Shown here: positions 45,431 to 55,145 of the stretch, one piece after another | Numbering within the stretch: position 1 is the first letter of the stretch | Layout of the letters: each line of letters starts with the position of its first letter | From: Trichocoleus sp. | Lineage (GTDB): Bacteria; Cyanobacteriota; Cyanobacteriia; Elainellales; Elainellaceae | DNA length: 64,000 nucleotides | Direction: 5' to 3' | Assembly: GCA_036702865.1 (NCBI GenBank) | Contig: DATNQD010000036.1 | Coordinates: 1-64,000 of the forward strand | Position numbers and translations under genes: made by a program | Notes under the pieces: generated by a model | Seen by the model: the letters and a program-made list of their open reading frames with translations, nothing else | Told to the model about the DNA's origin: nothing | Database searches by the model: none

Positions 45431-45669
45431 CCAGTCCTTGTAAATTGATTTGGCCTGGATAAACCTCGCCAAGTTAAATGAGCGTTTGGTGCAAAAAGTA
45501 GTCCTATTTTTCAGCGATTGTCTGGTTTATTGTTACCCATCAGTTGCAGTTTGTTACTCGATCGGGTGTTGCTCCCCGTTTAGAATTCACGGTCCAGCAG
45601 TGTTTACATCAAGCCTGGACTGTATTTAGTGTTCGTCAAATATGTCAAATATAAGGAAAAGATCCGGTT

Positions 45670-47475
45670 ATGGCTGGCAAACGTCGCAATCCCTCCTCGA
45701 ACTCTGCTTCAAAAAAGAATTTCTCTAAGCGTAAAGGGCAGCCTGGAGAGCCAGGCTCGTATGGAGAAAGATCCTCTGCTCGACCTTATGGTGAGAAGGG
45801 ATCGTTCAAGGGTAAACAGCAAAAACCTAGAAAGTATGGGGAAGGGGCAGGGGAAGGGCGCTCCAAATATTCCTCTGATGATCGTCCCAGTCGTCCCGAT
45901 CGCGCAGAGCGATTTGAAAGACCCGCAGAAGGAAGACCCAGGTACCAATCCGATCGCCCCAGTCGTCCCGATCGCGCAGAGCGATTTGAGAGACCCGCAG
46001 AAGGAAGACCCAGATACCAATCCGATCGCCCCAGTCGTCCCGATCGTGCAGAGCGATTTGAAAGACCCGCAGAAGGAAGACCCAGATACCAATCCGATCG
46101 CCCCAGTCGTCCCGACAATCGTGCAGAGCGATTTGAAAGACCCGCAGAAGGAAGACCCAGATACCAATCCGATCGTCCTGGTCGCCCCGATCGTGCAGAG
46201 CGATTTGAAAGACCCGCAGAAGGAAGACCCAGATACCAATCCGATCGTCCTAGTCGCCCCGATCGCGCAGAGCGATTTGAAAGACCCGCAGAAGGAAGGC
46301 CTCGTTTTGATCGATCGGAGCGCTTTGAGAAACCTGAAGGGAGATCTAAATATCAATCCGATCGTCCCAGCCGTTCTGACCGTCCAGAGCAGTTTGAAAA
46401 ATCTAGTTCTTATCAGAAAGGCAGCTTCCGGGATAGAAAGCCAGGAAAACGCCCGTCTTCTCAATCTGAACCCCGTCACCTGAATCAGCAGCCAGAAAAG
46501 AAATCGGCGCATGGCGACTGGGGGGAATATTCTGAACCTGAAGTGCTGCCAATTGTGCGGCAGTCAGGTCCGATCGTGGCTGAGGAACAGTTTGATGAGA
46601 TCCCAGCAGCGCCTTTTGAGGAACAATTTGATGGCAGTCCAGAAGTTTCCTTTGAGGAACATCCTGAGGCTGAGATTGAACAAGAGGTACTCACCGATAC
46701 TGAAAGTGAGTCTGATCTGATTTACGGTCGTCATAGTGTCATTGCTGCCCTTGAAAGCCAGCGATTACTCAACCGCATTTGGATTACTTCCAAGTTGCGC
46801 TATGACGGTCGTTTTCACTCCCTGCTTGTGGATGCAAAATCAAACGGCACTGTAATTGATGAGGTTGATAACCGTCGCCTTGATCACATTACAGAAGGAG
46901 CAAACCACCAAGGCGTTGTGGCTCAAGTTGCTCCCCACGAATATCTAGAGCTTGATGAATTGCTCGAACGTGCTAAGGCAGCCTCCGATAACCCTGTTTT
47001 GTTAGTCGCTGACGGCATTACTGATCCCCATAATCTGGGAGCAATCATCCGAACTGCAGAAGCGTTAGGAGCACAAGGACTGGTAATCCCGCAACGTCGC
47101 GCTGTTGGGATCACATCAACGGTTGTGAAAGTTGCCGCAGGTGCGCTAGAAACATTTCCAGTTGCCAGAGTCGTCAATCTAAGTCGTGCCCTGGAGCAAT
47201 TGAAGGAAGCGGGTTTCTGGATTTATGGAACAGCAGCAACGGCTGCTCAACCTGTGGACACGATCAAGTTTACGGGATCGATCGCCTTAGTAATTGGCTC
47301 TGAAGGAGATGGGCTTAGCTTACTCACTCAACGAGGTTGTGATGTCCTGATCAACATCCCGCTTCAAGGAAATACACCGAGTCTAAATGCTTCTGTTGCC
47401 TCGGGTATGGTGATGTACGAAGTGTTTCGTCAGCGGCGATCCCAGGTATTACACTTGAAAAGTTTGTCAAAATGA
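45670..47475 (+). CDS. rlmB: 23S rRNA (guanosine-2'-O-)-methyltransferase RlmB with long repetitive N-terminal extension
   Basis: 601 residues, about 350 more than a typical RlmB. Residues about 349-601 are the SpoU enzyme: substrate-binding part [20 protein letters not shown], then motif 1 [16 protein letters not shown], motif 2 [11 protein letters not shown] and motif 3 [18 protein letters not shown]. RlmB methylates the 2'-O of a conserved guanosine in the peptidyl-transferase region of 23S rRNA. Residues 1-345 are low-complexity, rich in Arg, Pro, Glu, Asp and Ser, and include six near-identical 24-residue units (72-212), then an acidic stretch (about 295-345). This part is probably disordered and may bind RNA. 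ATG 45670 follows AAGGAA at a longer than usual distance. Confidence 0.93.
   Translation: MAGKRRNPSSNSASKKNFSKRKGQPGEPGSYGERSSARPYGEKGSFKGKQQKPRKYGEGAGEGRSKYSSDDRPSRPDRAERFERPAEGRPRYQSDRPSRPDRAERFERPAEGRPRYQSDRPSRPDRAERFERPAEGRPRYQSDRPSRPDNRAERFERPAEGRPRYQSDRPGRPDRAERFERPAEGRPRYQSDRPSRPDRAERFERPAEGRPRFDRSERFEKPEGRSKYQSDRPSRSDRPEQFEKSSSYQKGSFRDRKPGKRPSSQSEPRHLNQQPEKKSAHGDWGEYSEPEVLPIVRQSGPIVAEEQFDEIPAAPFEEQFDGSPEVSFEEHPEAEIEQEVLTDTESESDLIYGRHSVIAALESQRLLNRIWITSKLRYDGRFHSLLVDAKSNGTVIDEVDNRRLDHITEGANHQGVVAQVAPHEYLELDELLERAKAASDNPVLLVADGITDPHNLGAIIRTAEALGAQGLVIPQRRAVGITSTVVKVAAGALETFPVARVVNLSRALEQLKEAGFWIYGTAATAAQPVDTIKFTGSIALVIGSEGDGLSLLTQRGCDVLINIPLQGNTPSLNASVASGMVMYEVFRQRRSQVLHLKSLSK
45883..46305 (+). 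repeat. Six 72/75-bp tandem repeats in rlmB
   Basis: Units start at 45883, 45955, 46027, 46099 (75 bp, one extra codon), 46174 and 46246 (partial). Each encodes [20 protein letters not shown] then YQSD. They differ at only a few bases. Each has CGATCG-type sites. Because the unit is a multiple of three with few stops, long open frames occur in other frames and on the opposite strand here. Confidence 0.95.
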
Positions 47476-47603
47476 CCTTTTCATCAGCAGGATAAGGCAG
47501 TATAAACAGAAGTGTTAAGGTATTACTCTTTTTGCGTAGTTCTGTAAAGATCCAGATTCTTGCTCTGCGCGTCTATCACTTCCTGGCAACTTGGTAGGAG
47601 CTT

Positions 47604-47888
47604 ATGAATGAAGTTTGGTTGAACTTACTTGAATTCCTTGGTCTTGCATGGTGGGTTGAAGTTGTAACGGAAACGCCAAGCTGTACCTACTACTTTGGAC
47701 CGTTTTTAACTGCCCAAGAAGCAAAGGAAGCTCAAGCAGGATATATCGAAGATTTGCAGCAAGAAGGGGCTAAAGGTATGCGCATAGCAATTAAGCGATG
47801 CAAGCCTGAAAAGCTAACCGTCTTTGATGAGGAAACTGAGATGAAACCCTGGAGAGGAATTTTCCCTGTCTTCAGTGGTCAGCTTTAA
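47604..47888 (+). CDS. DUF1816 domain protein
   Basis: 94 residues. The segment TYYFGPFLTAQEAKEAQAGY followed by IEDLQQEGAKG is typical of DUF1816, a small cyanobacterial family of unknown function that resembles the CpcD-like linker fold region in some members. GGTAGGAG lies just before ATG 47604. A hydrophobic tryptophan-containing N-terminus (LGLAWWVEVV) is present. It converges on the alpha/beta hydrolase gene with 41 nt between stops. Confidence 0.88.
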   Translation: MNEVWLNLLEFLGLAWWVEVVTETPSCTYYFGPFLTAQEAKEAQAGYIEDLQQEGAKGMRIAIKRCKPEKLTVFDEETEMKPWRGIFPVFSGQL

Positions 47889-47929
47889 GCGAAGCGTTAG
47901 GGTTCAGGGATCGGCGACTGCCTGTCATT

Positions 47930-48802
47930 CTACTGCTCCCTAATTTGCTCATTTCCAACAACTTCGGGATGTGCTGCAAGCCATCGATCGATATCGGTTC
48001 TAACTTGGGCGGGGACTTCCCAGGGAAATAGGTGCGCCGTATTGGGGTAGCACTTCATTTCACAGTGGGGCAGCAAGTTTGCGGTTTCCTGACTCGATTG
48101 GGCAGTAATATGGCGATCGGCTTCTCCTGCCAGCATCAAGGCAGGACATTGAATCTGAGTTAACTCTCTAGAGCGATTATAGGCGCTGCGGAGGGCTTGA
48201 TTCAGGGCACGGTTAGCAGCCGACGAGGTTTTTAGGTAGGCGGGCATGGCTGCATCCGCCAAATATTTGTATGTCTCAGGAGTATGCTGCTGCACCAGGT
48301 AACGATAGAGCGATCGTTTACCAAAAGTTTCGATGTTTAAATCCCATCCGGGGTTAATCTTATTAACGATCGAAGCGATCCCTGTGTAAAGGTTGTCTTG
48401 CCAACTGATTGGCGGATGATTACTCCAGGGACGAGCCGCTGTTGCAACTAAAATTAAGCCAGTCACGCGTTCGGGCAGCTTCCAAGCAAGCTCCATTGCC
48501 AAAATTCCACCTAGCGACCAGCCCAAAATCAGGCAACGTTGAATTTGCAAACGATCGAGTAGGGCTTCCAGATCAGCCAAGTGGTGGTTCATGCTGAAGT
48601 CCTGTTGCGTCTGACTATCGCCATACCCCCGTAGATCGGGAGCGATCGTCTGAAATCGTTGTGAGAGATGATCTGTAAAAACAGACATACATTGACCTGA
48701 TCCCGGATGCCCATGCAAACAGAGGATAGGAAATCCTTGCCCCTGGACGTGAACAGCGAGCGGAAAAGCATCAGAGCGGGTGGCAAAAGGAGATGAAACC
48801 AT
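47930..48802 (-). CDS. Alpha/beta hydrolase
   Basis: 290 residues. Catalytic elements: LCLHGHPGSGQ (oxyanion region), nucleophile elbow GWSLGG (Ser), AGEADRHI (Asp) and PNTAHLFPWEVP (His). The cap domain (about 130-215) is helical. The substrate is unknown; candidates include esters, lactones or epoxides. ATG 48802 is the start. It is divergent from proA across 287 nt that must hold both promoters; no strong consensus promoter is apparent there. Confidence 0.9.
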   Translation of the reverse strand: MVSSPFATRSDAFPLAVHVQGQGFPILCLHGHPGSGQCMSVFTDHLSQRFQTIAPDLRGYGDSQTQQDFSMNHHLADLEALLDRLQIQRCLILGWSLGGILAMELAWKLPERVTGLILVATAARPWSNHPPISWQDNLYTGIASIVNKINPGWDLNIETFGKRSLYRYLVQQHTPETYKYLADAAMPAYLKTSSAANRALNQALRSAYNRSRELTQIQCPALMLAGEADRHITAQSSQETANLLPHCEMKCYPNTAHLFPWEVPAQVRTDIDRWLAAHPEVVGNEQIREQ

Positions 48803-49089
48803 TAGAAGTCCATAATGGGGGATAGGGCGATCGTATCTTTCTCCTTAGGACAACAGCAGCACAAGCTCGATTGTCCAGCAACAATTCAAAAACTTAGACA
48901 ATAAGCTCAAGGTTGCAGCCGTTCAGGACTGAAGCAAACCCTTCCTTGAATTGGGTCTATCTAAATCTGGACTAAAGAACAACTTAGTCAAATCTCACTA
49001 GTTTGATCTAACAAAGATTTTTGAACCTGCTATCCCAAGAAACGTAAATTTTTGTAAGCTATATAGTCTGCATTACCTCTCCTCACGCT

Positions 49090-50391
49090 ATGACTTCCCA
49101 AGCTCTCACCCTGCCACTAGCCACGCTTGCTCAACAAACTCGTACCGTTGCTCGTCAGTTCGCGACTCTATCTAGCGAAGCTCGCAATCATGCTCTTGAA
49201 TCGATCGCCACTGCCCTCGACGCAGCTGCACCTGCCATCCTGGCAGCAAATGAGTTGGATTGTCAGACGGCACTGACGGAAGGGTTAGCAAAATCGCTCT
49301 ATAGTCGGCTCAAGCTAGATACTAATAAGCTCAAAGGCGCGATTGCGGGAGTTCGAGATGTAGCGCGGCTACCCGACCCGATCGGTACTGTGCAACTTCA
49401 CCGTGAACTGGATACTGGGTTAGTTTTACAGCGGATTGCTTGTCCCTTAGGTGTTCTTGGAGTCATTTTTGAGGCGCGTCCTGATGCTGTCGTGCAAATT
49501 GCATCATTGGCAGTCAAATCAGGCAATGGGGTGATTCTAAAGGGGGGTAAAGAGGCGGTTCGATCGTGTGAGGCGTTAGTTGAAGCAATTCATCAGGGGC
49601 TAACACAAGTTGGGCTTGATCCCGCAATCGTCCGTCTGTTAACCACTCGCGAAGAAACACTAGAACTCTTGAATCTAGAGGAATCAGTTGATCTAATCAT
49701 CCCTAGAGGCTCCAATTCCTTTGTCCGCTTTGTGCAAGATAATACGCGCATTCCTGTACTTGGACATGCTGAGGGAATTTGTCATCTCTATGTAGACGAA
49801 GCAGCTGAATTAGCGAAAGCAGTTTCAATTACCGTTGATGCTAAAACGCAGTATCCTTCTGCTTGCAACACGATCGAAACCCTATTAGTCCATGAGGCAA
49901 TCGCATCAGACTTTCTCCCCCTAGTTGCAGCAGCTCTCCAGGCTCAAGACGTAGAATTGCGGGGGGACGATCGCACTCGTACTATCCTGAATATTCCTGC
50001 CGCAACTGAGGCAGACTGGTCAACTGAATACAGTGATTTAATTTTGTCGGTTAAAGTCGTTGAAACTCTGACCGAGGCGATCGCTCATATCAATACTTAT
50101 GGTTCTCGTCATACAGAGGCAATTGTCACAGAAGATCCCCAATCTGCTGCCCAATTCATGGCACAGGTGGATGCTGCTGGTACATTTCATAACTGTTCGA
50201 CTCGGTTTGCTGATGGGTTCCGCTATGGGTTCGGGGCAGAAGTTGGAATTAGTACTCAGAAATTACCCCCTCGCGGACCTGTAGGCTTGGAAGGACTTAT
50301 TACCTACAAATATCAGCTCACCGGAGACGGTCATATCGTCGCTACCTATAGCGGCAATGATGCCAGGTCGTTTACGCATCGAGACTTGTAA
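49090..50391 (+). CDS. proA: Glutamate-5-semialdehyde dehydrogenase (gamma-glutamyl phosphate reductase)
   Basis: 433 residues, normal length. Reduces gamma-glutamyl phosphate with NADPH to glutamate-5-semialdehyde in proline synthesis. Aldehyde-dehydrogenase fold with [38 protein letters not shown], the catalytic cysteine in [17 protein letters not shown], and [20 protein letters not shown] at the C-terminus. ATG 49090. A terminator candidate lies 143 nt after the stop. ProB is not in the window. Confidence 0.96.
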   Translation: MTSQALTLPLATLAQQTRTVARQFATLSSEARNHALESIATALDAAAPAILAANELDCQTALTEGLAKSLYSRLKLDTNKLKGAIAGVRDVARLPDPIGTVQLHRELDTGLVLQRIACPLGVLGVIFEARPDAVVQIASLAVKSGNGVILKGGKEAVRSCEALVEAIHQGLTQVGLDPAIVRLLTTREETLELLNLEESVDLIIPRGSNSFVRFVQDNTRIPVLGHAEGICHLYVDEAAELAKAVSITVDAKTQYPSACNTIETLLVHEAIASDFLPLVAAALQAQDVELRGDDRTRTILNIPAATEADWSTEYSDLILSVKVVETLTEAIAHINTYGSRHTEAIVTEDPQSAAQFMAQVDAAGTFHNCSTRFADGFRYGFGAEVGISTQKLPPRGPVGLEGLITYKYQLTGDGHIVATYSGNDARSFTHRDL

Positions 50392-50782
50392 GGTGACATA
50401 GATCAAATTTGCTCCTGCTTCTAGTCTCTAAATCAACTCATTCTCGAAACTTCAAAATCATTTGGGGAACGGAGTATATGCAGAACTGCAAACCCGATTT
50501 CGCTCAAGCTGAGTTTACACGATAGCGTCAAAGAAGGGAGCAAACGTAGCTGCTTCAAGTCTCCCTTTTTAAGAGGCATTTAGAAATTTACTTTATTTGC
50601 AAATCGCTGATTAGTGCAGAACGTAGCACGCGAAATTCTGCGAACTTGCAAATCAGAATATTCACAGTAAGTTTATAGTTATTTACAGTTGACTCCTTAC
50701 ATTTACTCTGTACTGCAATATTTAGCAATTCAAAAGCTTACGTTTCCACTCAACTCAGCTAACCTTCCTTTAATTTTCTTTT
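50392..50782. other. Intergenic region with terminator and structured repeats
   Basis: 391 nt between proA and folB. Besides the terminator at 50534-50570 it holds TTGCAAATC twice (50597-50605 and 50646-50654) flanking GCAGAA (50616-50621) and its inverse TTCTGC (50636-50641). No gene or known RNA family was recognised. Confidence 0.5.
50534..50570 (+). terminator. Candidate intrinsic terminator after proA
   Basis: AAGGGAG (50534-50540) and CTCCCTT (50561-50567) pair across a 20-nt loop and are followed by a T-run ending at 50570. The long loop lowers confidence. Confidence 0.5.
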
Positions 50783-51151
50783 ATGGATTGTATTGAAATT
50801 AACAATATTCGGGCCTATGGATATACTGGGGTACTATCCGAAGAACAGATCTTAGGACAATGGTTTTCAGTTGACGTAGTCCTTTGGTTAGATTTGTCTA
50901 GAGCAGGGATAAGCGATTATTTGGGAGACACACAAGACTATCGACAGATTGTCGAAGCAATTCAGGGGTTAATTGAAACTGCCAGATTTCAGTTAATTGA
51001 GAAGTTAGCAGAGACGATCGCACAGCTTGTTCTATCATCTTGTACAGTGAAACAAGTTAAAATTCGACTGACCAAACTCACACCTCCCATTCCAAATTTT
51101 GGAGGTACAATTGCAGTCGAAATTACTCGTTCTATTTCTTCTGATATCTGA
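50783..51151 (+). CDS. folB: Dihydroneopterin aldolase
   Basis: 122 residues, standard length. Converts 7,8-dihydroneopterin to 6-hydroxymethyl-dihydropterin and glycolaldehyde in folate synthesis. Family marks: IEINNIRAYGYTGVLSEEQI at the N-terminus, GDTQDYRQIVEAIQGLI, IEKLAETIAQLVL with the active-site region, and KVRLTK-type KIRLTKLTPPIPNFGGTIAV at the end. ATG 50783. It stands alone in A/T-rich DNA. Confidence 0.95.
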   Translation: MDCIEINNIRAYGYTGVLSEEQILGQWFSVDVVLWLDLSRAGISDYLGDTQDYRQIVEAIQGLIETARFQLIEKLAETIAQLVLSSCTVKQVKIRLTKLTPPIPNFGGTIAVEITRSISSDI

Positions 51152-51562
51152 CATAGCACTATTTGTTTAGGAGTTGACATTCTTCAGAAGATTACCGTAC
51201 AAATACTGAAGTGAATTTCCTTTATCAGGAGAAGAATTAGAATTAGGCGGTTCCACTTAGCGTATAACCAAGTTTCATGAGCAACGATGGTTGCAGTATC
51301 TAATTGAAGCTTCGATTTGTGTTTCGTTTAAATCCCAGTTGAGGAAAACTTGAGCTAAGGTTAGGTTCCAGTTCGTAAAGTGAATCACGATAGTTTAAGA
51401 AATTAAGCCTCAAACTTTCGCTGTGCTTATAATCGACTGGAATTTATACAGTTTTTCAGTTATTCAGTGATATTGCTGCTGTACTCAAGCAAGCGTTCAT
51501 TTTGAATAACGTGAGATTAAAGCTTTCTCTCTACTGGGAGTGCATTAGTAGCAGGAGTCTTT
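51152..51562. other. A/T-rich leader region upstream of the RTX gene
   Basis: 411 nt with no supported gene. TTGACA (51174-51179) with TACAAA 18 nt on (51198-51203) is a possible promoter, and TATAAT at 51428-51433 lacks a good -35. If the first is used, the RTX mRNA would have a 5' leader of about 350 nt. No riboswitch was recognised. Confidence 0.4.
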
Positions 51563-52474
51563 ATGTCAGCAGTTCTTCCCGGATCACCGGCAGCCGCAGC
51601 GAACAATCTACAGATCATCACGCTGAACAATCAGCCAATTGATGTTACTCAGAACGCAAATGGTTCAATTTCAGCAACAGGAGTCTCAAGTGCCGACACG
51701 ATTCTCGTGAACCCTGTTAGCATCACAACCCCTTATATCATTGATGGTTTAGCAGGCAACGATCGGATTGGCGGAGGCGCAGGTGCGGACACTTTGACCG
51801 GCGGACTCGGTGATGACAATGTCAGCGGCAATGGTGGCAATGATCTGATCAATGGTAATGACGGTAACGATATCTTAAGTGGTGGTGACGGCGACGATCA
51901 GATTTTTGGAGGCACTGGCAACAACTCAATTTCTGGCGATGCTGGAAATGACCGATTGTTTGGCGATATTGGAGCTGACACGATCCTTGGTGGAGATGGT
52001 GCCGACATCATTCAGAGTGGCGCAGGAAATGACAACATTCAGGGTGGCGTAGGAAACGACATTCTCACTCCTGGTGCGGGTGTAGATGTCATCACAGGCG
52101 GTCCAGGTGCAGATACCATCATCTTTGAGCAGGGGGCAACTGGTCAGATCCGCACAGGTGGCACAAATCGGAAACCTCAGTTCCAGAACGTGAAGGACGT
52201 CATTACAGACTTCTCTCCGACTGATGGCGATCGCATTCAGTTCAGCAAGGGGATTGTTCCTAAGTCCGGATTGAGAGTAGGAGAACTGAGAAAGAAAGAT
52301 TTCGCCATTGTCAAAAATAGAGGTGGACTCAATAACACAGAGGCCAAGATCGTCTACGTTCAGGGTAGCGGTACCGTGTTCTACAATCCTTCTGGCGACG
52401 GTAAGCCCGTTCCTCTCTTTGGGCTGCCTGCTCAGCTAACCACCCTTACCAACCAAAACTTCACCGTTTTCTAA
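51563..52474 (+). CDS. RTX calcium-binding repeat protein
   Basis: 303 residues. Residues about 62-185 contain tandem GGxGxDxUx nonapeptides (GGDGDDQIFGGTGNN, GGDGADIIQSGAGND), which form a Ca2+-bound beta roll. The tail has DVITDFSPTDGDRIQFSKG, the post-repeat motif of type I secreted proteins, which leave the cell without an N-terminal signal peptide; none is seen here. GCAGGAG precedes ATG 51563. In cyanobacteria such proteins are S-layer, adhesion or motility-sheath components. The TPR-GT61 gene starts 24 nt later, suggesting a joint transcript. Confidence 0.9.
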   Translation: MSAVLPGSPAAAANNLQIITLNNQPIDVTQNANGSISATGVSSADTILVNPVSITTPYIIDGLAGNDRIGGGAGADTLTGGLGDDNVSGNGGNDLINGNDGNDILSGGDGDDQIFGGTGNNSISGDAGNDRLFGDIGADTILGGDGADIIQSGAGNDNIQGGVGNDILTPGAGVDVITGGPGADTIIFEQGATGQIRTGGTNRKPQFQNVKDVITDFSPTDGDRIQFSKGIVPKSGLRVGELRKKDFAIVKNRGGLNNTEAKIVYVQGSGTVFYNPSGDGKPVPLFGLPAQLTTLTNQNFTVF

Positions 52475-52497
52475 GGTTCTTTTAACGTCGTTATGGG

Positions 52498-54906
52498 TTG
52501 ATATCGTTGAGATTACAACTCCACGAACTTCATTACAATCTGGGTTACCTTCTGCATCAGCAGGGGAACTTGAGCGATGCGATCGAGCATTATCGTCACA
52601 GTCTCGCAGCTCATCCAGGCTATGCTCTAGCTCATTACGGGTTAGGCATTGCTTTTGATGAACAGGGACAATATGAGAACTCGATCGCTCACTATCAAAA
52701 AGCAATTGCCCTTAATCCAGAAAACGCCTCGATTTATAACAATCTGGGCTGTGTGCTAGCAAAGCAGGATCAGGTTGAGCAAGCCATTCAGGTTTATCAG
52801 CAAGGATTGGAGCGACAACCCGGCTTAGCAGAACTGCACAATAATCTCGGGAAAGCCTTATTTAGCCAAGATCCAGATGCGGCAATTAGGGCCTTTTGTC
52901 ATGCGATTGAACTCCAGCCCAACTCCACAACCGCCTATCTTAATTTAGGCAACATCTATCAGCAATACGGACAGCATCAGGCAGCAGTGGGTGCCTTTGA
53001 ACAGGTGCTATCTGTCGATCCCACTCATTCACTTGCTTGGAGTGGATGTGGCATTGCTTGGATGAACCAGCATAAGATAGCGCAGGCATTACATTGCTTC
53101 CGGCAGGCGATCGCTCCTGTTCAGGCAGCAATCGAGGCATATTGTGACTGGGCACTCCAGCTTAAAAAATCGGATGAGCTGACTCAAGCACGAATTGCTT
53201 GTGCCCACTTTTTACGGGCATTAAGTCGAGGAGATGTCGCTCTTGCACAGGACTATCTGGCACAAACTTATGCTTACTGGGGCAATGTCTTACTGATTTA
53301 TGGTGAGCAGGCACAGTTTCAACAAGCAGAATCTTATTTTCAGCAAGCGATCCAACTGCAACCTCAAAATCTTCAGCTTCATCTGCATCTAGCGGATTGC
53401 TTAATTCAACAGAAGCGATTTGATGCCGCAATTTTGGTCTATCATGCTGCACAAAGCATTCACGGTAAGCATCCTGCTCTATTCAGCCGTCTGGGTTTGC
53501 TGTTTGAACAGCGGCAGCAATTTGAACGATCGATCGACTACTATCGAGCAGCAATTCAGCAGCAATCCGTGACTTCAACAGAATTGAGTTTAAAGGTTCC
53601 AATCCGTCACAATTTTGATGCACTCAATTCACAAACTCCAACGTTCCCAAATCCTGTTCAGGGGTGGTATCCCTCAGTTCTTGCCTGGCTAGAGGCTAAT
53701 CATCTGGTGGAAGACCACTTTACTCCACTCATCACTCAACCTGCTGCAATTTCCCTTGCTCCAGCATCTCAAGGAACACCAGAGAGGCAGCGCTGTACAG
53801 GGCTCAACTGTATTCCTTGCCTTAGGGAGATTACTCAAGCATTTCTACCAATTCATTTGGGGCAGGGCTTGTTTCGGTTTGGAGGAGAGGAAATACCTGT
53901 CCAGACAGTGCCGAAATTTACGGCAAGTGTCCCTAATGGTCAGGTTTGGGCTGTTCCTCAGCAGAATGACTGGTTGATCTGCAACGCGATCGGCATCCTT
54001 AGTCCTGATGACTACTTGTTAGCTGATGTTTCTAGAGATTATCCCGGACAGTTGCCACCGTGTCAGCAGTTTGATCCCAAAAGACATCGCATCTTTTCAG
54101 AAACTCAATTCCCGCCGCTTCAAACGATTCAGGGTCGGGTTGCTGTTTTAGCCGGGCTATCTGGGCACAACTATTTCCACTGGATGATCGATATTTTGCC
54201 ACGTCTCGAAATTTTGCGGCGAAGCGGTATTGAATTCGACCAGGTAGATTGGTTTTATGTCAACCAGGCAGGTAGTAAATTCCAGCAAGCGACCTTAGAG
54301 AAGCTGGGCATTTCGATCGACCGAGTTTTGGCAAGCGATCGCTATCCTTACCTGCAAGCAACCGAACTCATTGTGCCTTCTTTTGCTGGACATCTCGGTT
54401 GGGCAGAACCCTGGATGCTGGACTTTCTGCGACAAGAATTTTTGCCGATCGCAGCAAAGCATTTTCAAGGACATACTGCTTTCCCAAAAAGGCTTTATAT
54501 TAGCCGGGCAAAAGCACATCATCGACGGGTGCTGAATGAAAGAGCAGTGCTGGATTTATTGGATCAATTTGGGTTTGTGACCGTTGAGCTAGAAGCGCTA
54601 AGCTTCGCTGAACAGATTGCTCTCTTTGCACAGGCAGAAGTGATTGTCGCGCCGCACGGGGGAGGACTCACAAATTTAATCTTCTGCGATAGAGGAACTC
54701 GGGTGCTTGAGTTGTTTTCGCCAAACTACGTTCGCCATTATTATTGGGTGATCAGTCAGGCACTATCGCTAGAACACTGGTTTATGACAGGAGAACCCTT
54801 TCCCAGTGCTCCGATTCAGCAACTTATGTATCCAAGTCCACTAACAGAAGATATTTGGATTGATATTCCCGCTTTACAAACAGCCATGCAAAAAATTGGG
54901 GTATAA
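52498..54906 (+). CDS. TPR / GT61 (DUF563) glycosyltransferase fusion
   Basis: 802 residues. Residues 1-360 are TPRs, with repeated A-x3-Y-x-KAIALNPEN-type ends (HYQKAIALNPENASIYNNLG). About 440-795 is a GT61 domain: AGLSGHNYFHWMIDILPRLE, RLYISRAKAHHRR and VIVAPHGGGLTNLIFC. GT61 enzymes add xylose, GlcNAc or similar sugars to glycans or proteins. The start is TTG 52498 or TTG 52507: the frame opens after a TAA at 52483 and has no ATG before the first repeat. The 24-nt gap after the RTX gene makes the RTX protein a candidate partner or acceptor (inference). Confidence 0.87.
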   Translation: MISLRLQLHELHYNLGYLLHQQGNLSDAIEHYRHSLAAHPGYALAHYGLGIAFDEQGQYENSIAHYQKAIALNPENASIYNNLGCVLAKQDQVEQAIQVYQQGLERQPGLAELHNNLGKALFSQDPDAAIRAFCHAIELQPNSTTAYLNLGNIYQQYGQHQAAVGAFEQVLSVDPTHSLAWSGCGIAWMNQHKIAQALHCFRQAIAPVQAAIEAYCDWALQLKKSDELTQARIACAHFLRALSRGDVALAQDYLAQTYAYWGNVLLIYGEQAQFQQAESYFQQAIQLQPQNLQLHLHLADCLIQQKRFDAAILVYHAAQSIHGKHPALFSRLGLLFEQRQQFERSIDYYRAAIQQQSVTSTELSLKVPIRHNFDALNSQTPTFPNPVQGWYPSVLAWLEANHLVEDHFTPLITQPAAISLAPASQGTPERQRCTGLNCIPCLREITQAFLPIHLGQGLFRFGGEEIPVQTVPKFTASVPNGQVWAVPQQNDWLICNAIGILSPDDYLLADVSRDYPGQLPPCQQFDPKRHRIFSETQFPPLQTIQGRVAVLAGLSGHNYFHWMIDILPRLEILRRSGIEFDQVDWFYVNQAGSKFQQATLEKLGISIDRVLASDRYPYLQATELIVPSFAGHLGWAEPWMLDFLRQEFLPIAAKHFQGHTAFPKRLYISRAKAHHRRVLNERAVLDLLDQFGFVTVELEALSFAEQIALFAQAEVIVAPHGGGLTNLIFCDRGTRVLELFSPNYVRHYYWVISQALSLEHWFMTGEPFPSAPIQQLMYPSPLTEDIWIDIPALQTAMQKIGV

Positions 54907-55145
54907 CTTACCCTGAGGCAAATAGCAACCGTAATTTTTTTGTTTTGTTAATTCGACTGTAAATTTCTGAAGAAGGGTGGGCATACTACAGAGGAAACAG
55001 TTCCGTAGTTCACAGGGTAAGCATTCCAAACATTTGTTGCTAAACCTTGATTTCTGCTAATGGACTCGATCGCCCAAGGACTCGTCAACCCTTATTCTTT
55101 AGCATTCGCTCTCTTGCACGTATGATGTAATTCTTCTAGGAACAG

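Noticed and set aside
45629-46512. Long open frames overlapping the rlmB repeats in another plus-strand frame and on the minus strand
   Set aside because: They exist because the 72-bp repeat is stop-free in several frames; the RlmB frame has the conserved enzyme and fits the repeat evolution.
54907-55021. Inverted 9-mers CTTACCCTG and CAGGGTAAG flanking about 97 nt after the GT61 gene
   Set aside because: Far apart and no other element between; chance is likely in this much intergenic DNA.
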